DNA from: Dokdonella sp.
GTDB lineage: Bacteria; Pseudomonadota; Gammaproteobacteria; Xanthomonadales; Rhodanobacteraceae
Direction of reading: 5' to 3'
DNA: 64,000 nucleotides
Assembly: GCF_019634815.1 (NCBI RefSeq)
Contig: NZ_JAHCAP010000001.1
Coordinates: 124,001-188,000 of the forward strand
The number at the start of each line of letters is the position of its first letter. The stretch's first letter is position 1. Below, in pieces: positions 45,262-55,472 of the stretch. A program made the position numbers and the translations under genes. Under the pieces are notes generated by a model. That model saw nothing but the letters and a program-made list of their open reading frames with translations, was not told the origin of the DNA and made no database searches.

Positions 45262-45972
45262 ATGCTGCGCACCGCCTTCATCCTGCTTGTCTTGTTGCTG
45301 CTGGCTTCGCCTTGCGTGGCGGCGCCGGCACCCGAACCCGCGCCGGCCAAGCCCGCGAAAATCATGCACACGCTGGTGCTGGTGCGTCACGGCAACTACG
45401 AGCAAGACCCCAAGGCCGACGCGCGGCTCGGCCCGCATCTGTCGCCGATCGGCGTGGCCCAGGCGCATTTGGCAGCGGCCGCGCTGGGCGCACTGCCGCG
45501 CTTCGACGGGCTCTACGCCAGCCCGATCCAGCGCGCCCACGACACCGCCGCCGTGATCCGTGCCGACGTCTATCCCGAGCGCACGTTCGAAACCGTCGAC
45601 GATCTTGCCGAGTGCACGCCACCGACCACGCTCGGCAACGTGGCCAAGGAGGAAAAGCCCGCGGACATGGCCGCCTGCAAGGCCCGGCTCGATCGCGTGT
45701 TCGCGCGCTTCTTCACTGCACCCAAGGGCGCGGACCGCAGCGACCTCTTGGTCTGCCACGGCAACGTGATCCGCTACCTCGTCACGCGCGCACTCGGCGT
45801 CGATACCAACGCCTGGTTGGCCATGTCGATCGGCAATGCGAGCATCACCACGATCCGCATCGACGACAAGGGCCGCGCCCATGTGATCGCGGTCGGCGAT
45901 GTCGGCCACCTGCCGCCCAAGCTGCGCAGCAGCGCCTGGGGCGATCCGGAACGCTCGCTGGCGATTCCCTGA
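45262..45972 (+). CDS. Secreted histidine phosphatase superfamily protein
   Basis: A 236-residue protein with a signal peptide (about 1-20) and the RHG box of the phosphoglycerate-mutase/acid-phosphatase superfamily: Arg42-His43-Gly44 in VLVRHGN. The second Arg falls in ASPIQRAHDTA, and the second catalytic His in VCHGNVIRYL. The lineage is closer to PGAM5/SixA-type phosphatases than to glycolytic mutases. Periplasmic location and substrate are inferred or unknown. The frame extends far upstream, but only this part has coding character; the ATG at 45262 starts the signal peptide. Confidence 0.87.
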   Translation: MLRTAFILLVLLLLASPCVAAPAPEPAPAKPAKIMHTLVLVRHGNYEQDPKADARLGPHLSPIGVAQAHLAAAALGALPRFDGLYASPIQRAHDTAAVIRADVYPERTFETVDDLAECTPPTTLGNVAKEEKPADMAACKARLDRVFARFFTAPKGADRSDLLVCHGNVIRYLVTRALGVDTNAWLAMSIGNASITTIRIDDKGRAHVIAVGDVGHLPPKLRSSAWGDPERSLAIP

Positions 45973-46075
45973 GCCGCACGCAATGGGGTGGCGCTGGCGA
46001 TTGTCTGCAAGATTGATGCGTGACCGCCGATCACGACCGCGGCAAGAATGAAGTTCGACACCGACTCGCGGCGCG

Positions 46076-46891
46076 TCAGCCCAGGGTCTGCCACCCTTGC
46101 CAGTGCATGCCGGGTTCGAGCGCGCAGGGCTGCAATACGTGCGCGGCTTCGACGCAGACGAACCGGCGGTATTCGTCGGGCGCAAGGTCAGTGATGGTCG
46201 CGGCGAGTGCCGCGCCGGGATTCCAAACCACGACATCGCTGAACCCGTTCTGCGCGATCGCGATCTGATGAACGCCATCTCTCAGGGTCAGCGGCGCCTG
46301 CACATCGCCGTAGATGTGATCGACTTCGCGATCAAAGCGAATCGGCGCTCGCGTTGCGGAGCATGGCGTCGCGTTGGCTGCGCTGTCGACGAAATCACAG
46401 TGCTCGAGTCCGTGCAGTGCCGCCGATTCGAGCGCAGACACGCGCAGGTAACTGTGCAGCGCAGCGGTGAACTCGAACGGCGTCGCGCCGGTATTGGTGA
46501 CGCACAACCTCACGCCCAGCCGCTGTGCCTGCAGCTCCACCGCAAGTGACAGTGCGCAGGCATGCGGCCACTCGGCGCTCGCCTGCACCTCGAGCGTGAA
46601 GTGCGCGGCGTCGGCGACGACGCCGTCGAACTGCCACGGCGTGATGCGCGCAAAGCCATGCCGGCGCCACGGCCCGCGCGCGGCGAACTGCGGGAAGATC
46701 ACCGGAATGCCGCCGCGGATCGCCTTGCCCGGGCCGAACTCGGCGCGCTCGCCCAGGAACAGGCGTTGGCGGCCATCCGCGGCGATCCATGACAACACCT
46801 GCGCGCCGTGCAGCGCGACGATGGCGCGACTGCCTTCGCGTTCGATTTCGATGCACGGCGTGCCGCGATACTCGATCGTTCGTGCGTCCAT
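46076..46891 (-). CDS. D-hexose-6-phosphate mutarotase (YeaD-like aldose epimerase)
   Basis: A 271-residue enzyme of the glucose-6-phosphate 1-epimerase family that interconverts alpha and beta anomers of hexose phosphates. Seen are IRGGIPVIFPQFAARGPWRRHGFAR with the active-site His region, HSYLRVS, and FSDVVVWNPG with the C-terminal acidic YRRFVCVEAA. Length fits the family. It stands alone on the minus strand between a phosphatase and an amidase. Confidence 0.93.
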   Translation of the reverse strand: MDARTIEYRGTPCIEIEREGSRAIVALHGAQVLSWIAADGRQRLFLGERAEFGPGKAIRGGIPVIFPQFAARGPWRRHGFARITPWQFDGVVADAAHFTLEVQASAEWPHACALSLAVELQAQRLGVRLCVTNTGATPFEFTAALHSYLRVSALESAALHGLEHCDFVDSAANATPCSATRAPIRFDREVDHIYGDVQAPLTLRDGVHQIAIAQNGFSDVVVWNPGAALAATITDLAPDEYRRFVCVEAAHVLQPCALEPGMHWQGWQTLG

Positions 46892-46947
46892 CGCGCAAGT
46901 GTGGCATGCACCGGCCGTCCCTGGCCGGCACCGCCATCAGTCATGCA

Positions 46948-48822
46948 TCAATTGGGGACCCACCGCACATCATCGATGTGCACATTCACCGTGTAGGTGG
47001 TGTGGGCGCGTTCGATCCAGATCGCGTCGAGGGTCGCCTGTGCGGCAGTGATTGCGCCATTGCCGCCGACCCAGGCATTCCACTGCGCCGCGTCGGCGAG
47101 GCTCCACTCCACATAAGTCCAGGCATTGGCGGGCACCGCCTTCAGTGTCGAACGCTCGGTGCCATCGGAGTCATCGACGCCCAGACCCACGCTGAAACCG
47201 CTGCCGGCAACAAACACCCAGAAGCCGACGCGACCATTGCGGGCGAACTTCATGTTGCTCGCCGGCGCACCACTGCCCGAGAGGAAGCGCACCGACCAGT
47301 TGCTGGTGTTGGACGCATTGTCGATCAGACGCAAATGCTCGGAGCAATTGCCGACCCTGGCCATCGCGCAATCACGATCCGCCGTGGAAGACGCGGAAAT
47401 GCCCGTCGTGCTGCCTGAATAGGCCGGCGCCGTATTGAAGTGGCCTTCGCCGGTTTCGAATTTGTCGAGCATGATGGTATTGCCACCGCCGCCACCGCCC
47501 GGATTGAGCAGGCCGTAATAGCGCGACCAGTTCCAGTTGATGCCGGGATCGGTGTGGTCCTGGCCCGGGAAATGCTGATGTCCCTTGATCTTGACCGAGG
47601 CCGGCAGGACATTGACCGTGCTGCTGGCCGCGCCCTTGTAGGCGCTCGTGCAGGCAATGGCGTAGCGCGCGCAGAAATGACGCGTCAGTGCCGCCGAAGC
47701 GTTGTACATCGCGGTGGTGTACCAGGCGGCGTTGTTGGTGTAACCCTCGTGCTCGATGCCCAGCGTGTAGGGGTTGGCGCTGCGGGCGTGGTAGGCCGCC
47801 GCCGACTCACGCACCATCTGCGTGATCTGGCCATCGGAACTTCGCACCAGATAGTGCGCACTGGTCGAATAGGGATTGCTCTTGAACCAACTGATCGTGC
47901 CGGCATAAGAGCCTTGCATGGTGTGAATCGTGACCGCGGAAATCGCCTGACTGCGCGTGCCGTGGTACGGCGAGGCGACCCACAGTGCGGGCGCGTAGTC
48001 GGTGCTGTGGATTTGCGCCGCGCCCGTCGCTGGCTGCATGACGCCGGTTCTTTCGTGCAACGTCTCGTCGAGCGGGTCGATCGCGTATGGCCCGGCCTCG
48101 ACGCTGCCGCGGGAAAGATCCAGGCGCACGAACGGTGCATGCTGGCGCACCAGCGCAGCCGGCGCGAACTCGCGTTCCCACTCCACCGGGCGAGCAGCAA
48201 TCCTGATGCCGTTGTCGTCACTGCCGCGATCGAGCGCCAGCAGCACGTCGTAGGCAAAACTTTCGCGCGCAAAATCATTGATCGCATCCCCATCGGTACC
48301 GCGGAAACCGGCGTAAGCCGCGAGGATCTGCGCGAGGCTTGCATCGCCACCCGCCTCCTTCTGCGCCTTGCTCAGCAAGGCCGCGGCAGCGAGGATGTTG
48401 ATTGCGGCATCACGCTCCACGGCCTGTCGCGAACTGCCGAGCAAAGCGGCGGCCTCACCGACCTGATCGCGGAACGGTCCGCCGTGGTACAGACCCATGA
48501 CGCCAACCGCTGGCGCGGATTCACCATCGAGGTCGCTGGCCGGCTCGATCATCACCCAGCGCGTCTGCACGTAGGCTATCGATTCGAGCACGCCAGACGG
48601 CAACTGCGGGTATGCCTTGTACGCCGCCGCGAAACCATTTGGAAAATCTGCCCGCGCCGCAGCCAGGCGCAACTGCTCGGCGCTGATAGCCTCTTCCTGC
48701 GACAGTGCCGTGGCTGCCGATTCGACAGTGCGCGCGGAAGCCGCTTGAGAGGATCGTGCGTCGGCAATCAGTGGAAAACAGGCCGCAAGGGCCAAGCCAA
48801 GAAACACTCTGGAACCATGCAT
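46948..48822 (-). CDS. Large secreted N-acetylmuramoyl-L-alanine amidase (amidase_2)
   Basis: A 624-residue secreted protein in three parts. After a signal peptide, residues of about 50-215 are alpha-helical and lytic-transglycosylase-like (LPSGVLESIAYVQTRW), but the position where a VES catalytic Glu would sit reads VQT. Residues of about 290-470 are an amidase_2/PGRP domain with zinc-ligand candidates in AVTIHTMQG, IKGHQHFPG and DHTDPG, which cleaves the amide between muramic acid and the stem peptide. A GGGGGG linker leads to a C-terminal beta-sandwich of about 150 residues, probably for binding glycans. The ATG at 48822 has GGGGA upstream. Confidence 0.88.
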   Translation of the reverse strand: MHGSRVFLGLALAACFPLIADARSSQAASARTVESAATALSQEEAISAEQLRLAAARADFPNGFAAAYKAYPQLPSGVLESIAYVQTRWVMIEPASDLDGESAPAVGVMGLYHGGPFRDQVGEAAALLGSSRQAVERDAAINILAAAALLSKAQKEAGGDASLAQILAAYAGFRGTDGDAINDFARESFAYDVLLALDRGSDDNGIRIAARPVEWEREFAPAALVRQHAPFVRLDLSRGSVEAGPYAIDPLDETLHERTGVMQPATGAAQIHSTDYAPALWVASPYHGTRSQAISAVTIHTMQGSYAGTISWFKSNPYSTSAHYLVRSSDGQITQMVRESAAAYHARSANPYTLGIEHEGYTNNAAWYTTAMYNASAALTRHFCARYAIACTSAYKGAASSTVNVLPASVKIKGHQHFPGQDHTDPGINWNWSRYYGLLNPGGGGGGNTIMLDKFETGEGHFNTAPAYSGSTTGISASSTADRDCAMARVGNCSEHLRLIDNASNTSNWSVRFLSGSGAPASNMKFARNGRVGFWVFVAGSGFSVGLGVDDSDGTERSTLKAVPANAWTYVEWSLADAAQWNAWVGGNGAITAAQATLDAIWIERAHTTYTVNVHIDDVRWVPN

Positions 48823-49151
48823 CAGGTCATCTCCCCAGTGACGAGCAAACAATGGACGCCCATGCCGCAAAGGCTCGGGTATGGGCCAGGCATGGCAGCA
48901 AGGAACTCCGCGAATGACAGTCGGAATGTCTTGTCTGGCTTGATGCCGAAGGTGCTCCCCCACCCTCTGCATGCGGTTCACCTGCATGCCCCGAGCCAGC
49001 TGAAACTGTGCTGCCGGCGCCGACACTGGATGGAGTCTGTGCGGCTGTCAACCCGCCCCTGATGAAGGCGTGAACATGGACACCAATAATGTGCACCGCA
49101 ACATGGCGGCCCTGCAGCGGTGCCGGCAACGCAGGCTCGCCAGGCATCTGC
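48823..49151. other. Intergenic region between the amidase and the metal regulator
   Basis: About 330 bases with no convincing gene. It contains the upstream region of the minus-strand amidase and leads into the MerR-type promoter. No repeat or RNA gene recognised. Confidence 0.5.
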
Positions 49152-49183
49152 TTGACTCTGGATCAAGCTCCACGGTTTAGGCT
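49152..49183 (+). promoter_or_regulatory. MerR-type promoter with a 20-bp spacer and dyad operator
   Basis: TTGACT at 49152-49157 and TAGGCT at 49178-49183 are separated by 20 bases, the long spacing typical of MerR-family promoters. Within it ACTCTGGA (49155-49162) and TCCACGGT (49169-49176) form an imperfect dyad (6 of 8 pairs), resembling ZntR/CueR/PbrR operators. It drives the regulator gene 29 bases downstream and hence the coupled ATPase. Confidence 0.75.
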
Positions 49184-49211
49184 ATCGCCAGAACCAATTC
49201 CGGAGCCCGCC

Positions 49212-49622
49212 ATGTCCCTGTTCTCGATCGGTGAACTCGCGCGGCGTGCAGACGTCGCCATCGATACCGTGCGTTACTACGAGCGCCGCCAGTTGCTGCC
49301 ACAACCGAAACGGCGCGCATCTGGCTATCGCCAGTACGACGACGAGGATGTGCGGCGTCTGCGCTTCATCCGCCGCGCCAAGGGACTCGGCTTTGCGCTC
49401 GAGGACATCCGCAGCCTGCTCGACCTCTCGCTCGACCACGACCACGGCGTGCACGGACTGCGCGCGCGCGCCGAGGCCAAGCTCGCCGACATCGACGCAC
49501 GCATTGCCCAATTGCAGAAGGTGCGACGTGGCCTGCGCCAGCTCGTCGCCGACTGCCCCGGCAGCGGCGCGCTCGACCATTGTCCGATACTGGCCGCGCT
49601 CGGCGCGAAGGAGTCCTCATGA
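49212..49622 (+). CDS. MerR-family metal-responsive regulator
   Basis: A 136-residue activator. The N-terminal winged helix ([26 protein letters not shown]) is followed by a dimerisation coiled coil and a C-terminal metal loop with two cysteines in [13 protein letters not shown]. That pattern is like CueR (Cys-x7-Cys) but with one extra residue, so copper, silver or another soft metal is possible. Its stop overlaps the start of the metal ATPase gene (ATGA). The promoter upstream has the 20-bp spacer such regulators untwist. Confidence 0.93.
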   Translation: MSLFSIGELARRADVAIDTVRYYERRQLLPQPKRRASGYRQYDDEDVRRLRFIRRAKGLGFALEDIRSLLDLSLDHDHGVHGLRARAEAKLADIDARIAQLQKVRRGLRQLVADCPGSGALDHCPILAALGAKESS

Positions 49623-51994
49623 ACCACGATCACGTCCAATCCCGCGGCGGCAGTTGCTGCGCGCACACGGCGGCGACGCCCGCAACAGCGGCGAGCGCGC
49701 GTGACCCCGTCTGCGGCATGCAGGTCGACATCGCCAGCGCCAGATACACGACCGAACACGACGGCCATACCGTGTACTTCTGCAACCCGCGCTGCCGCGA
49801 GAAATTCGTCGCCGATCCGGCGCGCTATGCCGATGATGCGCCCGCACCGCCCGCGCCGGTGATGCCGTCCGGAACGCTCTACACCTGCCCGATGCATCCG
49901 GAAATCGAGCAGGTCGGACCGGGCACCTGTCCCAAGTGCGGGATGGCACTCGAACCCAGGGACGCGAGCGTCGCTGCCGATGATGGCGAGCTGATCGCGG
50001 TGCGGCGCAAGGCATCGATCGCGGCCGTGCTTGCCTTGCCCTTGTTGCTGGTGGCGATGGGGCCGCATCTGTCGGGCCTGCATTTCGCAGCCGAAACAGC
50101 GCAATGGCTGCGCTGGGCCGAAGCCCTGCTGTCGGCGCCACTGGTGCTGTGGGCGGGGCTCGATTACTACCGCCGCGGCTGGCTCGGCGTCGTGCATCGC
50201 TCGCCCAACATGTACACCCTGATCGGGCTGGGCGTGCTGGTCGCCTTTGCCTACAGCGTGGTCGCCCTGCTCGCGCCGTCGTGGTTTCCGCCGGCGATGC
50301 GCGATGCACACGGCCACATCGGTGTCTACTTCGAAGCCGCCGGCGTGATCATCGCGCTGGTCCTGCTCGGCGAATGGCTGGAGCTGCGCGCGCGCGGCAA
50401 GACCTCGGCGGCCCTGCGCCGTTTGCTCGATCTGGCGCCACCGATCGCGCATCGCCTCGATGCTGCCGACACGGAGCGCGATGTCGCGCTCGACCGGGTC
50501 GGCGTCGGTGATCGCCTGCGCGTGCGCCCGGGCGAGCGCATTCCGGTCGATGGCGAGGTCATCGACGGCAGCAGCAGCGTCGATGAATCCATGCTCAGCG
50601 GCGAGCCGATTCCGGTCGAGAAACGCGCGGGCGATCGCCTCGTCGGTGGCACGCTCAATGGCAGCGGCTCGCTCTTGCTGCGCGCCGACAAGGTCGGTCG
50701 CGACACCGTGCTCGCGCGCATCGTCGAGCTGGTCGCGCAGGCGCAGCGCAGCAAGGCGCCGCTGCAGCGTCTTGCCGACCGCGTCGCGGCGGTGTTCGTG
50801 CCGGCGGTGGTCACGATCGCACTGCTCGCGTTCGCCGCGTGGTGGTGGCTCGGGCCTGAACCGCGCCTTGCCTACGCGATCGTCAACGCGGTGGCGGTGC
50901 TCATCATCGCCTGCCCGTGCGCGCTGGGCCTGGCCACGCCGATCTCGATCATGGTGGCGAGCGGGCGCGGCGCCGAACACGGCGTGCTGTTCCGCGAAGC
51001 CGCGGCGATCGAACACCTCGCGCAGATCGACACACTCGTGCTCGACAAGACCGGCACGCTCACCCAGGGACGCCCGGCGGTGTCGGATGTGATCGCCGCG
51101 CCGGAGTTCACGCAGGATGCGGTGCTCGGCTGGGCAGCAAGTCTCGAAGCGGTGAGCGAACACCCACTCGCACGCGCGGTGCTCGAAGCCGCTGCTGCGC
51201 GCGGCCTCGCGCCGCGGGCAGTCACGAACTTCACGGCCGTGACCGGGCAGGGTGTGTGCGGTGACGTCGAAGGTCGACGCCTTGCGCTGGGCAATGCCGC
51301 GCTGATGCAGGCGCAGGGCATTGCCGCGCAAGCGCTCGATGCCTTGCTCGCCGCGCTGAGCGAAAGCGCGCGCTCGACGATGTTCCTTGCCGTAGATGGC
51401 CGACTCGCCGGCCTCGTCGCGGCGCACGATCCACTCAAGCCTGGTGCGCGCGAGGCGATCGCCGCGCTGCACGCGAGCGGCCTGCGTCTGGTCATGCTCA
51501 GCGGCGACAACGAGGCGACCGCGCGCGCGGTGGGTACGGCGCTGGGCATCGACGAAGCGCACGGCGCGCAGTCGCCGCAGTCCAAGGCCGCATGGGTGAA
51601 CTCGGCACGCGCACGCGGCGCGCGCGTGGCGATGGCGGGTGATGGCATCAACGATGCGCCGGCACTCGCCGCCGCCGATGTCGGCATCGCCATGGGCAAT
51701 GGCACCGACGTCGCCATCGAAAGCGCGCAGGTGACCCTGGTCAAGGGCGAACTCGCCGGCATCGTGCGTGCTCGCACGCTCGCGCGCGCGACCGTGCGCA
51801 ACATCCACCAGAATCTCGCCTTCGCCTTCCTCTACAACGGCCTCGGCGTGCCGCTCGCCGCGGGTCTGCTGTATCCATGGACCGGCTGGCTGCTCAGCCC
51901 GATGATCGCCGCGCTGGCGATGAGCCTGAGTTCGGTGTCGGTGATCTCCAATGCGCTGCGCCTGCGCAGCGTAGCGCTGCACGGGCACCTCTGA
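49619..51994 (+). CDS. P1B-type heavy-metal ATPase (copper/silver class) with YHS and HMBD domains
   Basis: A 791-residue metal-exporting ATPase. A YHS domain (29-70, [10 protein letters not shown]) and a heavy-metal-binding domain (88-112, [19 protein letters not shown]) replace the usual CxxC ferredoxin-like domains. Membrane helices carry CPC at 432-434. DKTGT at 476-480 has the phosphorylated Asp476, with SEHPLARAV and [10 protein letters not shown] further on. The CPC motif and neighbouring regulator point to Cu(I)/Ag(I) export, as in SilP/CopA/CopF-like pumps. The ATG overlaps the regulator's stop, so pump and regulator are made together. Confidence 0.94.
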   Translation: MNHDHVQSRGGSCCAHTAATPATAASARDPVCGMQVDIASARYTTEHDGHTVYFCNPRCREKFVADPARYADDAPAPPAPVMPSGTLYTCPMHPEIEQVGPGTCPKCGMALEPRDASVAADDGELIAVRRKASIAAVLALPLLLVAMGPHLSGLHFAAETAQWLRWAEALLSAPLVLWAGLDYYRRGWLGVVHRSPNMYTLIGLGVLVAFAYSVVALLAPSWFPPAMRDAHGHIGVYFEAAGVIIALVLLGEWLELRARGKTSAALRRLLDLAPPIAHRLDAADTERDVALDRVGVGDRLRVRPGERIPVDGEVIDGSSSVDESMLSGEPIPVEKRAGDRLVGGTLNGSGSLLLRADKVGRDTVLARIVELVAQAQRSKAPLQRLADRVAAVFVPAVVTIALLAFAAWWWLGPEPRLAYAIVNAVAVLIIACPCALGLATPISIMVASGRGAEHGVLFREAAAIEHLAQIDTLVLDKTGTLTQGRPAVSDVIAAPEFTQDAVLGWAASLEAVSEHPLARAVLEAAAARGLAPRAVTNFTAVTGQGVCGDVEGRRLALGNAALMQAQGIAAQALDALLAALSESARSTMFLAVDGRLAGLVAAHDPLKPGAREAIAALHASGLRLVMLSGDNEATARAVGTALGIDEAHGAQSPQSKAAWVNSARARGARVAMAGDGINDAPALAAADVGIAMGNGTDVAIESAQVTLVKGELAGIVRARTLARATVRNIHQNLAFAFLYNGLGVPLAAGLLYPWTGWLLSPMIAALAMSLSSVSVISNALRLRSVALHGHL

Positions 51995-52016
51995 CGAGCC
52001 GCGCTCGGTTGCGCGT

Positions 52017-52562
52017 TCAGAAACTCGAGCCGGGTTGTTCGAGGAAATGCAGTTCCTCGGCGCTGGATGCGCGACCGAGGATTGCGTTGCGGTGCGGGTA
52101 ACGGCCGAAGCGGTCGATGATGGCCTTGTGGCGCAACTCGAAATCGAGATTCTCGGCGAGGCCGAGCGCAGTGAACAGCTCCACCGCGACGCGGTGGATC
52201 AGCGCGGATTCGCTGTGCATCCAGGGCATGTACAGGAACAGGCGCCGCGGCGGCGGCAGCATCTGGTCGAGTCCTGCGGCGACGGCTTCCTGCGCGAGCG
52301 CGAGCGCCATCGAGTCGGCGGCGAAGGCGGCAGCATGGCCGCGATGGAGGTTGCGTGAGAACTGGTCGAGCACGATGATTTCGGCCAGGCGACCATCCAC
52401 ATCGCGCCGCCATTCGTACAGCTCGCCCTGCACGGCGGCGTAATGCAGATCACCGAAGCGCGCGCGGATGCGCTCGTCGAAATCCGGATCGGCACGCCAG
52501 CGCTGCGCAGGTTCGATCTCGTCGAACCAGAAGGTCAGCACGGCATCGCGGTCGGCGCTCAT
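52017..52562 (-). CDS. DUF924-family protein
   Basis: A 181-residue protein matching the DUF924 family: VLTFWFDEIEPAQRW at the start, IIVLDQFSRNLHRG in the middle, and LYMPWMHSES with RHKAIIDRFGRYPHRN near the end. These are predicted all-helical, TPR-like proteins without known activity. It converges with the metal ATPase gene 22 bases away. The ATG at 52562 begins MSADRDAVLT. Confidence 0.92.
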   Translation of the reverse strand: MSADRDAVLTFWFDEIEPAQRWRADPDFDERIRARFGDLHYAAVQGELYEWRRDVDGRLAEIIVLDQFSRNLHRGHAAAFAADSMALALAQEAVAAGLDQMLPPPRRLFLYMPWMHSESALIHRVAVELFTALGLAENLDFELRHKAIIDRFGRYPHRNAILGRASSAEELHFLEQPGSSF

Positions 52563-52603
52563 GATTGCCTCTGGTTCGAACGGGTTCGCACGAGCGGCTC
52601 CGC

Positions 52604-52810
52604 TCAGGCGTCCAGATCGGGAATCAGGCGACTCTCGACCCAGGTGATCATGTCCTTGAGCTTGAGCTTGCGCTTTTTCATGCGCGTGAGCTGCAACTCG
52701 TCGCAGGCCGGAGCCTCGCGCAACCGTGCGATCGCGTCGTCGAGGTCGCGGTGTTCGAGCTTGAGCTCGGCGAGCTTGCGCACGAGCGCGGCGGGATCGT
52801 CGGAGAACAT
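52604..52810 (-). CDS. YdcH/DUF465-family small protein
   Basis: A 68-residue protein predicted to be two helices forming a hairpin, typical of the DUF465 (YdcH) family: LVRKLAELKLEHRDLDDAI, then TRMKKRKLKLKDMI. Function of the family is unknown. It lies 41 bases upstream of the DUF924 gene on the same strand, so the two probably share a transcript. Its upstream side borders the REP array. Confidence 0.88.
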   Translation of the reverse strand: MFSDDPAALVRKLAELKLEHRDLDDAIARLREAPACDELQLTRMKKRKLKLKDMITWVESRLIPDLDA

Positions 52811-52875
52811 GGGCTCGCAGTCTAGCAATGTGGGAGCGCCGGGAGGCGCGATGCTCTTTAATGCCGCGGCCGCAA

Positions 52876-53250
52876 GCGTCGCGGCTTCCGCCGCTCCTAC
52901 AACATCGCGCAATGGCAGCGCTGCCGCGACGATCGTTTTGTAGGAGGGCCGGAAGGCCCGACCCATGCGTTGCATGTGCGCATGGCGCGCGATGGTGCGC
53001 GACGCCGGTCGCGGCTTCCTGCAGAAAGGCGTCGCGGCTTCCGCCGCTCCTACAGACAAGCGTCGCGGAACGATCGCCCGCGTAGGAGGGCCGGAAGGCC
53101 CGACCCGTGCGTTGCATGTGGGCATGGCGCGCGATGGCGCGCGGCCTGGGTCGCGGCTTCCTGCAGAAGCGCGTCGCGGCTGCCGCCGCTCCTACAGAAG
53201 GGCATCGTGGTTTCCCACAAAGATGCCTCGCGGCTTGCGCCGCTCCTGCA
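52876..53250. repeat. REP-type palindromic repeat array
   Basis: Four copies of GTCGCGGCTTCCGCCGCTCC-like sequence start at 52878, 53031, 53173 and 53227 (ending CTACA or CTGCA). Each can fold through GCGGC/GCCGC. Two copies of GTAGGAGGGCCGGAAGGCCC start at 52940 and 53082, each a GGGCC-GGAA-GGCCC hairpin. The two larger units, about 142 bases each, also share GTTGCATGTG and GGCATGGCGCGCGATGG-like stretches. This is the pattern of REP/BIME elements mobilised by RAYT transposases in Xanthomonadales. The array lies between the DUF465 gene and the end of tkt. Confidence 0.85.
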
Positions 53251-53263
53251 AGAAGGCGGGGCG

Positions 53264-55264
53264 CTAGCCCTTCGCGACGGCCGCGAGGTGGTCGGCGGTG
53301 AGGCCGAAGAACTCGAACAGCTTGCCCGCGGGCGCAGACTCGCCGAAGCGATCGAGCCCGAGCACCGCGCCATCGCTGCCGACATACTTCCACCACAGCG
53401 CGGTCGAACCGGCTTCGATCGCGATCTTGCGCACGCCATTGGGCAGCACCTGCGCGCGATAGTCGGCATCCTGACGATCGAACACGCTGGTCGACGGCAT
53501 CGACACCACGCGCGTGGGCAGACCCTGCGCGGCGAGCTGCCTGGCGGCTTCGAGCGCGATGCCGATTTCCGAACCGGTGGCGATGAGGATGCGCGCGGGC
53601 GTGCCGCCTGCGGCCTCGACCAGCACATAACCGCCGCGTGCGATCGCCGCAATCTGCGCATCATTGCGCGGCACGAAGGGCAGGTTCTGGCGCGACAATG
53701 CGAGCGCGCTCGGGCCGTTGTCGCGTTCGAGCGCAAGTTGCCAGGCCACTGCCGTCTCGACGGTATCGCAGGGGCGCCAGACATCGAGATTGGGGATCAG
53801 GCGCAGGCTGGAAACATGCTCGACCGCCTGATGCGTCGGCCCGTCTTCGCCCAGACCGATCGAGTCGTGGGTGAAAACGTGGATCACGCGCTGGTTCATC
53901 AGCGCGGCCATGCGGATCGCGTTGCGGCTGTAATCACTGAAGGTGAGGAAGGTGCCGCCGAAGGGAATGTAACCGCCATGCAGGGCGATGCCGTTCATGA
54001 TCGCAGCCATGCCGAACTCGCGCACGCCATAGCTGATATGGCGGCCGGTGCCACCACCGAGCAGGAGCGCGGCGCCCTTCCAGTTGGTGAGGTTGGAGCC
54101 GGTGAGGTCGGCCGAGCCGCCGAGCATTTCCGGCAATGCCGGGGCAAAGACCTCGAGCGCGAGCTGACTGGCCTTGCGCGAGGCAAGCGTCTCGGCCTTG
54201 GTGTTGGCACCCGCGATGAGCTCGCGCGCAAGCTGCGCGAAATTCGCCGGCAGGGCGCCTGACAGACGGCGTTCCAGTTCGGCGGCCTCTTGCGCATGCT
54301 TGCCGCGATAGCCGGCCAGTCGCGCATTCCATTCGCTCTCGGCCTTGGCGCCCGCGGCGCGCGCATTCCACATCGCGTAGATGTCGGCGGGAATCTCGAA
54401 CGGTGCGTGATTCCAACCCAGCGCCTCGCGCGTGGCGGCGAGTTCACTCGCGCCGAGCGCCTCGCCATGTGCCTTGGCGGTGCCTGCGCGCGTGGGCGCG
54501 CCCTTGCCGATCGTGGTGCGGCAGATGATGAGGCTCGGCTGGGCGAGGTGATCCCTGGCCTGCGCGATCGCTGCATCGACCGCATCGACATCGTGACCAT
54601 CGATCGGGCCGATCACCTGCCAGCCATAGGCGCGGAAACGCGCCGCGGTGTCGTCGGTGAACCAGCCCTGGACTTCGCCATCGATCGAGATGCCGTTGTC
54701 GTCGTAGAGCGCGATCAGCTTGCCGAGCTGCCAGGTGCCGGCGAGTGCGCAGGCTTCGTGCGAGATGCCTTCCATGAGGCAGCCATCGCCGAGGAAGACA
54801 TAGGTGTGATGATCGACGATGCGCGCATCGTCGCGGTTGAATTCGGCGGCGAGCAGTTTTTCCGCCAGCGCCATGCCCACCGCATTGGCCAGGCCCTGAC
54901 CCAGCGGACCGGTGGTGGTTTCCACGCCGGGTGTGATGCCGACCTCGGGATGACCCGGCGTTTTCGAATGCAACTGGCGGAAGTTCTCGATCTCGCCGAT
55001 CGGCAGGTCGTAGCCGCTCAGGTGCAGCAGCGCATACAGCAGCATCGAACCGTGCCCGTTGGAGAGCACGAAGCGGTCACGTCCGGCCCAATGCGGATTG
55101 GCCGGGTTGTGGCGCAGGTGGCGCGTCCACAAGGCCACCGCAATCTCGGCCATGCCCATCGGCATGCCCGGATGGCCGGACTTGGCTTTCTCGATCGCAT
55201 CGGCCGACAGGAAGCGGATCGCGTTGGCCATGCGGGCCGTGTCGAGGTGGGCTGGACTGCTCAT
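53264..55264 (-). CDS. tkt: Transketolase
   Basis: A 666-residue thiamine-diphosphate enzyme of the pentose-phosphate pathway, moving two-carbon units between sugar phosphates. Motifs include [39 protein letters not shown], the ThDP/Mg-binding [12 protein letters not shown], and the pyrimidine-domain stretch [15 protein letters not shown]. Full length for the family. The ATG at 55264 fits the conserved N-terminus although the frame is open further upstream. It diverges from ttcA. Confidence 0.97.
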   Translation of the reverse strand: MSSPAHLDTARMANAIRFLSADAIEKAKSGHPGMPMGMAEIAVALWTRHLRHNPANPHWAGRDRFVLSNGHGSMLLYALLHLSGYDLPIGEIENFRQLHSKTPGHPEVGITPGVETTTGPLGQGLANAVGMALAEKLLAAEFNRDDARIVDHHTYVFLGDGCLMEGISHEACALAGTWQLGKLIALYDDNGISIDGEVQGWFTDDTAARFRAYGWQVIGPIDGHDVDAVDAAIAQARDHLAQPSLIICRTTIGKGAPTRAGTAKAHGEALGASELAATREALGWNHAPFEIPADIYAMWNARAAGAKAESEWNARLAGYRGKHAQEAAELERRLSGALPANFAQLARELIAGANTKAETLASRKASQLALEVFAPALPEMLGGSADLTGSNLTNWKGAALLLGGGTGRHISYGVREFGMAAIMNGIALHGGYIPFGGTFLTFSDYSRNAIRMAALMNQRVIHVFTHDSIGLGEDGPTHQAVEHVSSLRLIPNLDVWRPCDTVETAVAWQLALERDNGPSALALSRQNLPFVPRNDAQIAAIARGGYVLVEAAGGTPARILIATGSEIGIALEAARQLAAQGLPTRVVSMPSTSVFDRQDADYRAQVLPNGVRKIAIEAGSTALWWKYVGSDGAVLGLDRFGESAPAGKLFEFFGLTADHLAAVAKG

Positions 55265-55472
55265 GTGCGCTCCGGGATGTGCGGCGAACGACCCACGCCG
55301 GCTGCTGGCGTGTGGACAGGAAGATGGAGGTCTTGCTCCGGGCTTGTGCCCGCTGCGCCGGCGGGCGCGCAAGAAGCGCGGATTTTGCCGCAAGGCGGCG
55401 ATCGGCGAAAGTGAAAACACGGCTGTGACGACGATTAGAATATGCGTCCGTTTGCACCCCGCACATTCCACC

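Noticed and set aside
52876..53250. CRISPR array or coding sequence in the repeat region
   Set aside because: Repeat spacing is irregular and the repeats are palindromic REP elements; open frames across them have only repeat-derived sequence.
55411..55441. Promoter of ttcA
   Set aside because: TAGAAT at 55436 is a fair -10 box but no -35 box lies at a normal distance.
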